From positions 1 through 37,207 of the forward strand of contig CAJXSR010000028.1 in assembly GCA_913061275.1 (NCBI GenBank): 37,207 nucleotides of DNA, given 5' to 3'. A program made the translations under genes and the position numbers. The notes beneath the pieces were generated by a model that did no database searches, had not been told where the DNA came from, and saw only the letters and a program-made list of their open reading frames with translations. The DNA is from an uncultured Paracoccaceae bacterium. Lineage in GTDB: Bacteria > Pseudomonadota > Alphaproteobacteria > Rhodobacterales > Rhodobacteraceae. Shown here one piece after another: positions 1-12,300 of the stretch (position 1 is the stretch's first letter; each line of letters opens with the position of its first letter).

Positions 1-46
1 ACTTTTAATCAGTAGGTCCCGGGTTCGGATCCCGGCCGGCTCACCA
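1..46 (+). tRNA. tRNA-Lys(TTT), 3' part only
   Basis: The window starts inside the anticodon arm. Bases 2-8 form a seven-base loop CTTTTAA with anticodon TTT at 4-6, which decodes lysine. The T stem is CCGGG (19-23) paired with CCCGG (31-35) around the loop TTCGGAT. The 3' acceptor strand is followed by discriminator A43 and an encoded CCA at 44-46. The T loop has G where A58 is usual, which is slightly atypical. The 5' half lies outside the window. Confidence 0.9.
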
Positions 47-123
47 ATAATTTTCCCAAATCATTTGCTTTATTCGCTGTAAGTTATAGCAATGTCATAT
101 GTGCTTAACGATAGGACGGTCCA

Positions 124-1299
124 ATGCCATTGATAAACCGATTTGCTGAACTACATTCCGATATCACCGCTTGGCGGCAAGATATACATACACATCCTGA
201 ATTGATGTTTGATACGCACCGCACATCTGCACTGGTCGCAGAAAAACTTCGCGAATTTGGGTGTGACGACGTTAAAGAAGGTATCGGTCAAACAGGCGTT
301 GTTGGCGTCATCAAGGGTAAACAAGATAGTGCGGGTAAGGTAATCGGATTGCGCGCCGATATGGATGCATTACCTATTCTGGAAGTGACCAATTTGCCTT
401 ACGCGTCTAAAACTGCGGGGAAAATGCACGCTTGTGGGCATGATGGGCATACCGCGATGTTACTAGGGGCCGCACAATATCTATGTGAAACCCGTAATTT
501 TGACGGCACGGCAGTGGTGGTTTTCCAACCCGCCGAAGAAGGCGGCGGTGGCGGCCGTGAGATGGTCAACGACGGTCTGATCGAGGATTACAACATTCAG
601 GAAATTTACGGACTGCATAATTGGCCAGGTGTGCCTGTTGGCCAGTTTGCCATCCGTCCTGGCCCGTTTTTTGCCGCAACTGACACATATACAATAGAAG
701 TAACGGGCAAGGGCGGGCACGCGGCCAAACCGAACGCTGCAATAGATACCACACTGATAGCATCGCACATTGTTGTGGCTTTGCAATCCGTTGCATCGCG
801 CAACATCGATCCGCTGGAAGCGGTTGTGGTTTCCATCACCAGCTTTGAGACCGAAAGCAAAGCCTTTAATGTGATCCCGGAACATGTGGAATTGCGCGGC
901 ACATTGCGTACGCTTTCAACTGAGGTTTGTGACCTGGCTAAAACACAAATTACACAGATTACTGAAAGTACAGCCAATGCTTATGGCGCCAGTGCAACGG
1001 TCACCTTTCACTCGGACAGTTACCCCGTAATGGTTAATGCCGAAGCGCAAACCGTTTTTGCCGCCGATGTTGCCAGAAAAGTGGCTGGCGCACATAACGT
1101 AGATGATAACGCGCCACCCACAATGGGCGGTGAGGATTTTTCGTTCATGTTAGAAGCCTGTCCAGGTTCATATATTCTGATGGGTAACGGGGATACGGCT
1201 GATGTGCATCACCCTGAATATAACTTCAATGATGAGGCTATACCTGTAGGGTGTTCTTATTGGGTCGGTTTGATTGAAACGGGTATGCCCGCAGCATAA
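124..1299 (+). CDS. M20 family amidohydrolase (hippurate hydrolase / N-acyl amino acid deacylase type)
   Basis: This is a 391-residue cytoplasmic metallohydrolase of the M20D (HipO/AmhX/IAA-amino acid hydrolase) group, which splits an amide bond between an acyl group and an amino acid. The dimetal-site motifs are visible: GLRADMDALPI (residues 75-85), MHACGHDGHT (101-110, ligands C104 and H106), PAEEGGGGG (137-145, E138/E139), GLHNWPG (163-169, H165) and a C-terminal DVHHPEYNF segment. The length is normal for the family (about 380-400). The start is the ATG at 124, preceded by AGGACGG. No signal peptide is seen. The gene stands alone between the tRNA and a bidirectional hairpin, so it is probably monocistronic. 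The substrate cannot be read from sequence; 'hippurate hydrolase' is only the usual family label. Confidence 0.85.
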   Translation: MPLINRFAELHSDITAWRQDIHTHPELMFDTHRTSALVAEKLREFGCDDVKEGIGQTGVVGVIKGKQDSAGKVIGLRADMDALPILEVTNLPYASKTAGKMHACGHDGHTAMLLGAAQYLCETRNFDGTAVVVFQPAEEGGGGGREMVNDGLIEDYNIQEIYGLHNWPGVPVGQFAIRPGPFFAATDTYTIEVTGKGGHAAKPNAAIDTTLIASHIVVALQSVASRNIDPLEAVVVSITSFETESKAFNVIPEHVELRGTLRTLSTEVCDLAKTQITQITESTANAYGASATVTFHSDSYPVMVNAEAQTVFAADVARKVAGAHNVDDNAPPTMGGEDFSFMLEACPGSYILMGNGDTADVHHPEYNFNDEAIPVGCSYWVGLIETGMPAA

Positions 1300-1320
1300 A
1301 AAATATACTCAAAATCATAA

Positions 1321-1336
1321 TGTCCCAGTTGGGACA
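1321..1336. promoter_or_regulatory. Perfect inverted repeat TGTCCCA-GT-TGGGACA
   Basis: Two 7-bp arms, TGTCCCA and TGGGACA, flank a two-base centre just after the amidohydrolase stop codon. It could be an operator-like protein site or a short hairpin before the main terminator. The two-base centre makes an RNA hairpin poor, which slightly favours a protein-binding site. No matching copy was noticed elsewhere in the window. Function unknown. Confidence 0.35.
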
Positions 1337-1351
1337 CCATATTAACTTATT

Positions 1352-1388
1352 GAAACCATGTGATTTTCACAAAAAATCACATGGTTTC
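1352..1388. terminator. Bidirectional hairpin between convergent amidohydrolase and acs genes
   Basis: A perfect 16-bp stem (1352-1367 with 1373-1388, arm GAAACCATGTGATTTT) closes a five-base loop. The arms carry T and A runs next to the loop. It sits between two convergent stop codons (1299 and 1404), as expected for a shared terminator. The T tracts outside the stem are weak on both sides. Confidence 0.75.
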
Positions 1389-1403
1389 TTGAATCTAGAG
1401 CGC

Positions 1404-3344
1404 TTATGTATTCTGGCGGTTCTCAATCAAATCATCTACCACCTCTGGCTCTGCCAAAGTGGATGTATCGCCAAGTGATCCGTAATCATTTTCGGCTATT
1501 TTACGCAAAATACGGCGCATGATTTTACCCGAACGCGTTTTCGGCAAACCAGGTGCCCATTGCATCAGATCAGGGGATGCAATCGGACCGATTTCTTTGC
1601 GTACCCAGTTGCGCAATTCAATCTTCAACGCATCGGTTGGCGTGACCCCCACATTTAAAGTAACGTAACAATAAATGCCCTGCCCCTTTACAGAATGAGG
1701 ATAGCCAACAACGGCCGCTTCAGCCACGCTTGGATGTGCCACCAATGCACTTTCAATTTCAGCCGTACCCATACGATGGCCAGACACGTTCAACACATCA
1801 TCCACACGTCCCGTTATCCAGTAGTAACCATCTGCATCACGACGGCAGCCGTCTTCGGTGAAATAATAGCCTTTGTATTGTTGAAAATAGGTGCTCACAA
1901 ACCGATCGTGATCGCCATAAACTGTGCGCATCTGGCTTGGCCAACTTTCTTTGATCGCCAAAACACCTGATGCTTCTGTCGTTTCAATTTCCGTACCTGT
2001 TTGTGGGTCAAGAATGACAGGCTGAATGCCAAAAAACGGTTTTGTAGCTGAGCCCGGTTTAGTCGCAATAGCACCTGGTAACGGGGTCAGCATATGGCCG
2101 CCCGTTTCGGTTTGCCACCAAGTGTCCACGATGGGAACCGTACCCTTGCCCACAACTTCATTATACCAGTTCCATGCTTCGGGATTGATCGGCTCGCCGA
2201 CAGTTCCCAGAACTTTCAGTGCAGACAGATCGCATTTGTTAACAGGCGCATCGCCCAAAGCCATCAGTGAACGAATAGCGGTTGGGGCTGTATAAAATTG
2301 GTTCACTTTGTGTTTTTCACAAACCTGCCAGAAACGTGATGCATCTGGATATGTAGGCGTGCCTTCAAACATCAAAGTAGTCGCACCATTGGCCAAGGGG
2401 CCGTAAATGATATAACTGTGGCCTGTAATCCAACCCACATCCGCCGTGCACCAAAATACATCGCCGTCATGATAATCAAACGTATACTGATGGGTCATCG
2501 CAGCATAAACCAGATAGCCACCAGAGGAATGTACAACGCCCTTTGGCTTACCCGTTGAACCCGATGTATAAAGAATAAATAATGGATCTTCCGCGTTCAT
2601 AGGCTCAGGCGGACAATCAGCGGATGCGCCTGCCATAATGGTAGCATAATCCACATCGCGGCCTTCTTTATTACCAGGGCCACCACCTGTGCGTGCCACG
2701 ACAAGCGTTGTTACATCACCGCAAATATCCAGTGCTGCATCAACATTTTTCTTTAATCCGATGGCCTTGCCACCGCGTGGGCCTTCATCAGCCGTGATTA
2801 CCAGTTTGGCTTCACAAGCGCCAATTCGGCTGGCCAAAGCATCGGGGCTGAAACCGCCAAAAACGATAGAATGTATTGCGCCAATACGCGCACAAGCCAG
2901 CATAGCATATGCCGCTTCAGGGATCATTGGCATATATAGAATAACGCGGTCGCCCTTGCTGACACCCAGTGACTTAATCACATTGGCCAGCTTCGACACA
3001 TGTTCGTGTAATTTTTTATAGGTGATATGTTCATCACCACCAGGCTCATCACTTTCCCAGATTATCGCTGTTTGGTCACCGCGCGTTTCCAAATGACGAT
3101 CGACGCAGTTGGCACACACGTTCATCACGCCGTCTTCGTACCATTTTATGCTAACATCGGGGTAGGAAAAAGTTGTATTTTTTACGATAGTATAGGGTTT
3201 TATCCAGTCAATCCGTTTGCCATGCTCGGCCCAAAAGCCTTCGGGATCAGAAACAGACGCTGCATACATCTCTTCATATTTTACCTGATCCGCATGGGCA
3301 TTTGCGGCGATCTCTGCTGATGGTGGATAGGTTTTATCTGTCAT
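1404..3344 (-). CDS. acs: Acetyl-CoA synthetase (AMP-forming acetate--CoA ligase)
   Basis: The 646-residue enzyme activates acetate to acetyl-CoA through acetyl-AMP in the cytoplasm. It has the full ANL-superfamily layout: an N-terminal acetyl-CoA synthetase region with [17 protein letters not shown], the ATP-binding P-loop [11 protein letters not shown], the [11 protein letters not shown] adenylation motif, the hinge region [14 protein letters not shown], and the C-terminal PKTRSGK with the catalytic lysine at K607. That lysine is the classic acetylation site by which Pat-type acetyltransferases switch Acs off. Length is typical (about 640-655). The ATG start at 3344 has GAGGGA a few bases upstream. 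It lies 69 bp downstream of livF on the same strand, so it may be co-transcribed with the transporter genes or use its own promoter. With the ScfR-like regulator and the SSS sensor kinase nearby, it fits an acetate/short-chain acid assimilation locus. Confidence 0.95.
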   Translation of the reverse strand: MTDKTYPPSAEIAANAHADQVKYEEMYAASVSDPEGFWAEHGKRIDWIKPYTIVKNTTFSYPDVSIKWYEDGVMNVCANCVDRHLETRGDQTAIIWESDEPGGDEHITYKKLHEHVSKLANVIKSLGVSKGDRVILYMPMIPEAAYAMLACARIGAIHSIVFGGFSPDALASRIGACEAKLVITADEGPRGGKAIGLKKNVDAALDICGDVTTLVVARTGGGPGNKEGRDVDYATIMAGASADCPPEPMNAEDPLFILYTSGSTGKPKGVVHSSGGYLVYAAMTHQYTFDYHDGDVFWCTADVGWITGHSYIIYGPLANGATTLMFEGTPTYPDASRFWQVCEKHKVNQFYTAPTAIRSLMALGDAPVNKCDLSALKVLGTVGEPINPEAWNWYNEVVGKGTVPIVDTWWQTETGGHMLTPLPGAIATKPGSATKPFFGIQPVILDPQTGTEIETTEASGVLAIKESWPSQMRTVYGDHDRFVSTYFQQYKGYYFTEDGCRRDADGYYWITGRVDDVLNVSGHRMGTAEIESALVAHPSVAEAAVVGYPHSVKGQGIYCYVTLNVGVTPTDALKIELRNWVRKEIGPIASPDLMQWAPGLPKTRSGKIMRRILRKIAENDYGSLGDTSTLAEPEVVDDLIENRQNT

Positions 3345-6300
3345 ATTTCCCTCATATATATATCAAACACCCCCCAATTAATTGAGAGGTAACTTATCTA
3401 AATGTTAAAACGTTTAGATTGCTAAATATTCGTGCCGCAACTGTTCATTGTCCAGCACTTCTTTTGCAGTGCCATCAAATACGACCTGCCCAGTATCTAG
3501 AATCATAGCACGATCTGCCAAATTCAATGCGGCAACTGCATTTTGTTCTACAATAATAGTGGTGATGCCTTGTTCGCGGATCAGGTGCAAAGTTTTTTCG
3601 ATCTCTTGCACAACAATCGGTGCCAGACCTTCATATGGCTCATCCAGCAACAGTAGTTTAATATCGCGTGCTAGTGCGCGGCCAATCGCCAACATTTGCT
3701 GCTCGCCACCTGAAAGGGTTGTACCTTCTTGTTTACGGCGCTCACCCAAGCGGGGAAACAGATCGTAAATACGTTCAATAGACCAGCCAACAGGCTCTGC
3801 TATTTGTGCCAGTTGAATATTTTCTTCAACAGTTAGCCCTTGAATGATACGGCGATCTTCCGGAACCAAAGCAATACCCGCTTGTGCGGCTTGATAGGAT
3901 TTCATTTTATGTAATGGTTGATGATCCAACCATACTTCACCTTTAACAAGCATAGGATCATCAAGTCGTGCTATTGCGCGTAAAGTAGATGTCTTACCAG
4001 CACCATTGCGCCCTAGAAGGGCAAGAATTTCGCCTTCATGTACATTCATACTAACGCCTTGCACGATGTAACTTTCACCGTAATAGGCATGAATGTCATA
4101 TGCCGAGAAGTAAGCCGGCGCATTCGTTGCGTGATTTGCGTTTTTTGCTTTTTCCATATGTGATACATCCAGCATTATGTGGCCACTCCTAAATACGCTT
4201 CTTGTACTTTCGGGTGCCCTTTGATATTTTCGGGTAAATCTTCGACGATAACTGTGCCTTGTGCAAGAACGCTGATTTTTTGCGCCAGTGAAAAAACAAC
4301 ATGCATATCGTGTTCGATCACCGCCATCGTAATATGACGCCTTTCCTGTATTTGGGCCAGCAACTCGATTGTGTTATTCGTATCAGCCCGCGCCATCCCC
4401 GCTGTTGGTTCATCCAACAACAACAATTTTGGATCTTGTGACAGGCACATTGCCATTTCCAAACGGCGTTTATCACCACGTGAAAGAGAGGATGCAGTCA
4501 TATCTTTTTTGTCTTGCATGCTGACATCAATTAACATCTGTTCCGCCTTTTCGCGAACATCTGTTTCACCCGCAACACGCGCCAATGCGTTCAAGGTAAA
4601 GGCACCGTCACGTTTTGCAAAACACGGGATCAGTACGTTTTCAAACACAGACAAATCACTGAAAATCTCTGGTGTCTGAAACACACGGCTAACACCGATT
4701 TGGTTAATCTCGTGCGGTTTACGCCCCAGCAACGAATGCCCATCAAACATCACTGTACCCGTGTCAGGGATTAGTTTGCCAACAAAGCAATTCAACAAGG
4801 TTGATTTCCCCGCACCATTGGGGCCGATGATCGCGTGAATACTACCTTCTTCGATGTCAAGATTGACGTTTTGCAACGCTTTCAGGCCACCGAAGCTTTT
4901 GTTCACATTTTGGACTTCTAAAATTCCCATGATCTAGCTCCTATTCAGCAGGCGTTGTGGCAGCTGTAGGTGATGGGGCTTCACCATCGTCTTTTCCACC
5001 ACGGAATTTATTGCGGATACGTGTCCAACCTTCCATAAGGCCACCTGGCAAGAAGATCACAATTAACATGAACAACAGACCCAAAGTTAGGTGCCAGCCT
5101 TTGCCAACAAAGAAATGCAAGACCCAGACAATAGCATCATTCAGGCCGTCAGGTAGAAATGCAAACCAGCCATGCAACACAGTTTCATTGATCTTAGAGA
5201 AAATATTCTCAAAGTATTTTATGAAACCCGCGCCCAGAACTGGGCCCAGCAATGTGCCAACACCACCCAAGATTGTCATCAAAACAATCTCACCTGATGC
5301 CGTCCAATACATTCGTTCTGCACCAGCCAATGGATCCATGGATGCCATCAAGCCACCTGCAAGACCTGCATACATGCCAGAGATAACGAAAGCCGCCAAT
5401 GTGTATGGGCGTGAATTCAAACCTGTGTAGTTCAAGCGTGTTTGGTTGGTTTTAATTGCACGGAGCATCAAACCGAAAGGAGAGCGGAAAATGCGGATTG
5501 CGATATAGAATGCAAGCAATAGGAAAAACGCACAAACATAATAGCCAAAGTTAAACTGGAATGCCCAAGGGCCAAGGTCCAGTGTGAATGTACTTCGCAT
5601 TTCTAAACCGAATAGGTTTGTCACTGTGGGCGAATTTGGGCCCATTAGATATTGTGGATCATCGTTGTAAACTTGCAGACCTGTTTCGCCATTCGTAAGC
5701 GGCGTCAAAACTGAGTAAGCCAATGAATAGCTCATCTGTGCGAACATCAACGTCAAGATTGAAAAGTAAATACCCGAGCGGCGTAGGCAGATGAAACCGA
5801 TCAGCAATGAGAACACGCCAGCCACGATCACAGATAGGATGATTGCCGGAACGATATTCATTGAAAGCAGCTTGAACATCCAAACTGCTGAATATGATCC
5901 CACACCCAGAAACGCTGCGTGACCGAAGGATAAATACCCCGTCAGACCAAATAGGATATTAAATCCGATGGCAAGGATACCAAAGATTGCGAAACGTTGC
6001 ATCAAGTCGGGGTAACCTGCGTTGAACTGCGCGAGTGCTGAGCCTTCTGGAAAGGGGTTCAAGATGAACGGTGCCAGAAGGGCAAGGGCTGCAACTATGA
6101 TAAGTGTTGATTTGTCGGATTTTGATAGATGTCTCATTTTTATTCCTCCATCACGCCAGCACGACCCATCAATCCGCGCGGCCTGGCGAGCAAAATGATG
6201 ATTGCAACTAGATAGATGATGATTTGGTCAATAGACGGTAGATAAAGCGCTTCAAAGAAGCCTTTTACTTCATTCATAGAGGCGAAGCTTTCCAGCACGC

Positions 6301-9300
6301 CGAGTAGGAAACCTGCGAGTACGGCACCAGGCAAACTGCCCATACCACCCACAACAACCACAACAAAGCTAAGCACCAGAAAGTCCATGCCCATATGATA
6401 GTTAGGTGAGTTTATTGGCGTGTACATGACACCTGCTAGGCCCGCCACAGCGGCGGCAATCCCGAACATGAAAGTAAACCGTTTATCGATGTTGATGCCC
6501 AACAGGCCAACTGTTTCGCGGTCAGCCATACCAGCGCGCACAACCATACCAAATGTGGTGAATTGCAAGAACGCGAATACGCTTGCTATAATCACTGTGG
6601 AAAAGGCAAAGTAGATTAAACGCCAGAAAGGATAGATTACGGCGTTGGCTTCCATTCCTAGAAGGACGCCAAAATCATACGATCCGCGGAATACATCAGG
6701 TGCAGGCGTTGGAATAGGATTGGCACCAAAGGCTGCTTTTATGATTTCTTGGATCACGATTGCCAAGCCGAACGTAACCAAAATTTGGTCTGCGTGTGGG
6801 CGTTTGTAGAAATGCTTAATCAGACCACGTTCCATAACGTAACCAACCAGTAACATAACAGGAATAGCGAATAGAATAGCCAGGGGAACTGACCAGTCGA
6901 TAATTGCAGCGCCAGTAGATTCGCCAAACCACTCAATCACATAGGGTGTTTTAACCTTGAGTGGATTCCCTAGGAAATCCACTTTATCGGGGTCGATTGT
7001 GATTTTTGATATATTGAATATTTTGCTAAGCGCCACAGCACAGAATGAACCGAGCATGAACAATGCACCGTGTGCAAAATTCACAACGCCAAGCGTGCCA
7101 AAGATAAGAGTAAGTCCCAAAGCGATCAGTGCGTATGCGCTGCCTTTGTCTAAGCCGTTAAGTATTTGAAGTAGGATCGCGTCCATATCCTGTTCCCCAG
7201 AATAAATGGTTACAGCGTCATTCTTTGGACGCTTTTAAAGTGACCACGCCCCAATCATAGGGCGTGGTCGAGTGCTTTTAGTGACTATTAAGCGCCTGGG
7301 TTACATTTACCCAAAGAACCACCCGCAAACATTGGGTGATCTGGTGCGTACTCAACTTGTGCACGTGGAGTTACTTCCACGATTTCCAAAGCATCATACT
7401 CATTCGCTGGATTTTCTTTACCTTTCATCACAAGCACATCTTTGAAGCACTGATGATCTTCTTTACGGTAAAGTGTTGGACCATTGCCCAAACCATCGAA
7501 TTCAAAGCCTTCAAGAGACTCGACGATACCACATGGGTTGAATGTACCGGCACGCTCACAGGCATCCGCATAAAGCAGAGTTTGTGCATAAACTGTTTGA
7601 GCAGCATTTGATGGCGGGAAGCCATATTTTTCGCCAAACGATTTAACAAACGCTTTTGTACCTTCGTCACCAAGTGTCCATGACCAGTTAGTTGAGCCAA
7701 ACACACCTTCGATGTTTGCGCCAGCACCCTTAGCCATAAGCTCGGAATACAATGGAACAACGATTTCGAAGTTCTTGCCGTTTACTTGTTTGTCACGAAG
7801 ACCAAACTGAACAGCAGACGTCAAAGAGTTGATCATGTTTCCGCCGTAGTGGTTCAGAACCAATACGTCAGCACCAGAGTTCAACACAGGTGCGATGTAA
7901 GACGAGAAGTCTGTTGTCGCAAGCGGTGTAAGAACGTTGTTTACTGTTTCCCAGCCCACACCTTCGGTTGCTGCTTGGATAGACTCTTGTTGTGTCCAGC
8001 CCCAAGTATAGTCAGCAGTTAGGTGATACGCGCGACGCTCTTTGCCGTATGCTTTTTCAAGCACAGGTGCCAAAGCAGCACCAGACATGTAACCGTTAAA
8101 GAAGTGACGGAAGCCGTTGGCTTTCTTATCTTTACCAGTTGTGTCGTTAGAGTGCGTAAGACCAGCCATAAAGATAACGCCAGCTTCTTGACATAGACCT
8201 TGTACAGCAACCGCAACACCTGATGAAGAACCACCAGTGATCATGATTGCGCCGTCTTTTTCGATCATTGATTTCGCAGAAGCACGTGCCGCATCAGACT
8301 TAGTCTGTGTATCACCTGTTACGAATTCAACTTTCTTACCAAGGATACCATTACCCTTAAGTGCTTTTGATGTGAACGTATTCATCATGCCGCCGTCGCC
8401 GCCGCCATTTAGATGCTCAACAGCAAGTTTATATGCACGTAGCTCATCACTACCTTCATCTGCATATGGACCTGTTTGAGGTACGTTAAAGCCCAGTGTA
8501 ACTGAACCGCCTGTTGGCTCGTTTGTATACGCAGCAACAGGACTTGTGATTAGTGTGGGCATCGCTAGCCCAGCGCCCATAACAGCACTGGATTTTAGCA
8601 AACCACGACGAGTAAATTTAGACATAGATTTCCTCCCATGTTCTAACACGATCTGCTCCTCCCAGAACGCCGTGCCAGTGTCTTTCGACAGGTTCAGAAT
8701 ACCCTAGATAGTAATTATTACAATAAATAACTGTTTTTACTGTAAAAATTTGTAAATATTTTATATTTTAAGTGTGCTATCATAGTAAATATATTTACTA
8801 ACTATAACATTATCGTTTAAAAATAAAGGATAACAAGATATGTCGCGCACTTTGTTGGGAACTAAAATTCGCCAAAACAGGCAATCTAAGAAGATCAGCC
8901 AAACTGCACTTGCGAAACAAGCAGGTATTTCGGCATCCTACCTTAACCTGATAGAACACAACAGACGGGGAATCGGCGGTAAAACATTATTGGCTTTAGC
9001 CCGGGTTTTGAATGTCGATCCGCGCCTGTTTACCGAGGACCCAGATCAAGCCTTAATCGGTCGCGTAGGGCAGGCTGCTGCCAGTATGCCAAAACTTGTG
9101 TGTGAGACGGATAGAACCGAAGAATTTATTGCGCGGTTTCCAGGTTTTGCGCGCTTGACTGCACGGCAATTTGACCGCACGAAAATACAGGATGAAACCC
9201 TTCAGGCATTATCAGATCAAATGAACAGTGATCCGTTTTTTTCCGAAGCCATGCATCTGATGTTGTCCACAATCACCACCATCCAATCAACCGCTGAAAT

Positions 9301-12300
9301 TTTAGCCGACGAAAGTGGCATTCCTGAAGCCCTGCATAAACGGTTTTTATCTAACCTACTTATTGAAGCACAAAGGTTGGCTAAAACCGCCGAAGATGTG
9401 TTGCATCATTTTGAACCAAGTAACACCAATGATATGTCGCACGATCGTACCTCTGCTGAGACAATTCTTGAAAGTAACGGATTTTATATAAAACAACTTG
9501 AAGAGGGATTTATTTCACCAGTTGATTATCTGGCGCAACAAAACTTGCCCAAATCAGAAGAGCCCGAAGTACTTGAAGCCCTTATGCGTTATCAAGCAAT
9601 CAGTCGGAAACTTCCTGTTGATGACTTCTTGAAATCTGCTGAATTACTCAACTACAATCCAATTTCCATCTCACATCAGTTAAATGTACCACTAACCACA
9701 GTTCTACATCGCTTAGCCCACCTACCAGAGCGCGATACATTTCCAAGGTTTGGTATTATGGAATGTGACGGGTCAGGTGCGGTAATATTCCGAAAACAAT
9801 TACCAACACTTTCATTGCCCCGACATGGTGGTGCCTGCCCGTTATGGCCAATTTATCGAAGTCTAAGCCAGCCGAACATGCCGATAAAAGCCTTTATCAA
9901 CACACCAACTGGCGAGCGGTTTTTAACATATTCCATTACTGAATACGCTGGTAAAAATAAAATCGGGATGCCCGCCCGTACAACTGCTGTTATGGCGTTT
10001 ACACCTGACTATGACATGTTCTTAACAAAACCTGAAATTGCATCACAACCAAACCTTGCAGTCGGGTTGCAATGTTCAGTTTGCCCGCGCAATGCCTGCG
10101 AAGCACGCAGGGCAAAGTATCTGTTGAAGTGAAACCACTTGCCTTAACGTAAAATCATTATAGGCTGAACAGGTCGCATTAAGGGAGACATGCATGGCAA
10201 AATCTGTGTTAATAGTCGAGGATGAGCCTTTTATTATAGAAGCTTTGTCTTTTCTGCTGACCCGTGAAGGCTTTGGCGTATCTAGCTATTCAGATGGCCA
10301 GGGTTGTGTGGCGTTCATTGAAAAAACCAAGCCAGACCTGATTATTCTGGATATGATGTTACCTAATAAAAGCGGCATGCAGATTTTGGAAGAGTTGCGT
10401 AATAAACCAGATTTTGTGAACCTTCCCGTTTTGATGCTGACTGCCAAAGGACAAAAAAAAGACCGTGTTGCAGCAGAGCAAGCTGGGGTTAGCCTTTTCA
10501 TGACCAAACCGTTTTCCAACAAGGATATTATTCAAAGCGTTCATAGGTTGCTAGAAGAATGAGTGCGCAAAAAACACTTAAACCTACAGATAAAGACGCA
10601 AGGGGAAGCCGCAAAAAACAGGAGCTGGCCCTGATTTTACCTTTTATCGGTGTGTTATTACTACTCACACCAATTTTAAAAGCATTTATCATAAATGATG
10701 ATACTTCGCCCTTAATCAGTTCCATATTATTCATTTTTGGTATTTGGGCAGGTTTAATTGCAGCCGCTTTCCTATTATCGCGCGTTCTTGTTGTTGAAAT
10801 ACGAGACGAGTAATGCTGACTTTTAATATTCTAGTTGGTATTTGCTTAGTTTACGTCACAATCCTATTTGTCGTCGCTGCCCTTGCAGAACAATGGGCAC
10901 AAAAAAACAAACTTACTTTCCTTCAATCCCCAATCGTCTACACGCTTTCAATTTCCGTATATTGTACCGCGTGGACGTTTTACGGCGCGGTTGGTTCGGC
11001 GGCCCGTAACGGGTTGGAATTTTTGGCAATTTATATTGGCCCGACACTTGTGTTCATAGGTTGGTGGTGGTTGTTACGAAAACTGGTGCGTATCGGAAAA
11101 ACCCAGCGCATTACTTCTATTGCCGACCTAATTTCGTCTCGTTATGGCAAAAGCAACCTTTTAGCGGTCGTTGTTACACTTTTGGCCGTAATTGGCACAA
11201 CTCCCTATATTGCGTTGCAGTTACAATCTTTGACGTTAAGTTTTGCAGTGTTCACACAAACCAATGCGAATGCACCATCGCCCGCAATAACCGCTTTGCT
11301 TATCGCAATCGGTTTGGCGGCTTTCACGGTCGTTTTTGGCACCCGTAATCTAGATGCAAATGAACGGCATCACGGGGTTGTCACAGCGATTGCCCTAGAA
11401 GCTATTGTAAAGCTTGTGGCACTGATCGCAGTTGGCATATTTGTGGTATGGTTTGTTGCCGATGGCCCGTCAGAAGTTTTGAAAAATGCTGAAAGAATGT
11501 TGCCCGAAACCACAGGTGTTTTTACACCCCGTTGGGTTACATTAACCTTTCTTTCCGCAACCGCTATAATTTGCCTGCCGCGAATGTTTCAAGTCGTCGT
11601 CGTTGAAAACGACGCCGAGAAACATTTGGCAACTGCAAGCTGGGCCTTTCCGTTATATCTGTTTTTAATGTGCCTGTTCGTTGTGCCGATTGCAGTTACC
11701 GGATTGGAGTTTTTACCCGAAGGGTCAAACCCAGATCTGTTTGTTTTAACCGTCCCCTTGGCGATGGGCCAAGATGGCCTAGCAGCATTAGCTTTTCTTG
11801 GTGGTTTCTCATCTGCAACTTCAATGGTTATTGTAGCAGCCATTGCCTTATCAACAATGGTATCAAATCACATTGTTCTGCCTTTGTGGCTATACAGAGC
11901 ACAAGCGCGTAACCCTGAAAGCGACGATGTGCGGTCTTTGCTTCTACGCAGTCGTCGCATTAGTATTGGGGTTATTCTAGCATTAGGATATTTATATTAT
12001 CGCTTCACAGGTGGCACATCTGCGCTGGCCTCTATCGGGTTAATTGCGTTTCTGGGCATTGCACAAGTTCTACCTGCTTTGTTCTTTGGCCTGTATTGGC
12101 GCAACGCCACACGTACTGGGGCACTAGGCGGTATTCTTATCGGGTTTACAATTTGGGCCTATACGCTGTTCTTGCCTAGTTTCGATGGCAGCTTTATTTT
12201 ATCAAAGGACATTATCGAAAACGGCCTTTGGGGAATATCGGCTTTACGCCCACAAGCATTATTTGGCATCAATATTTCTGACCCCTTAATTCACGCAGTG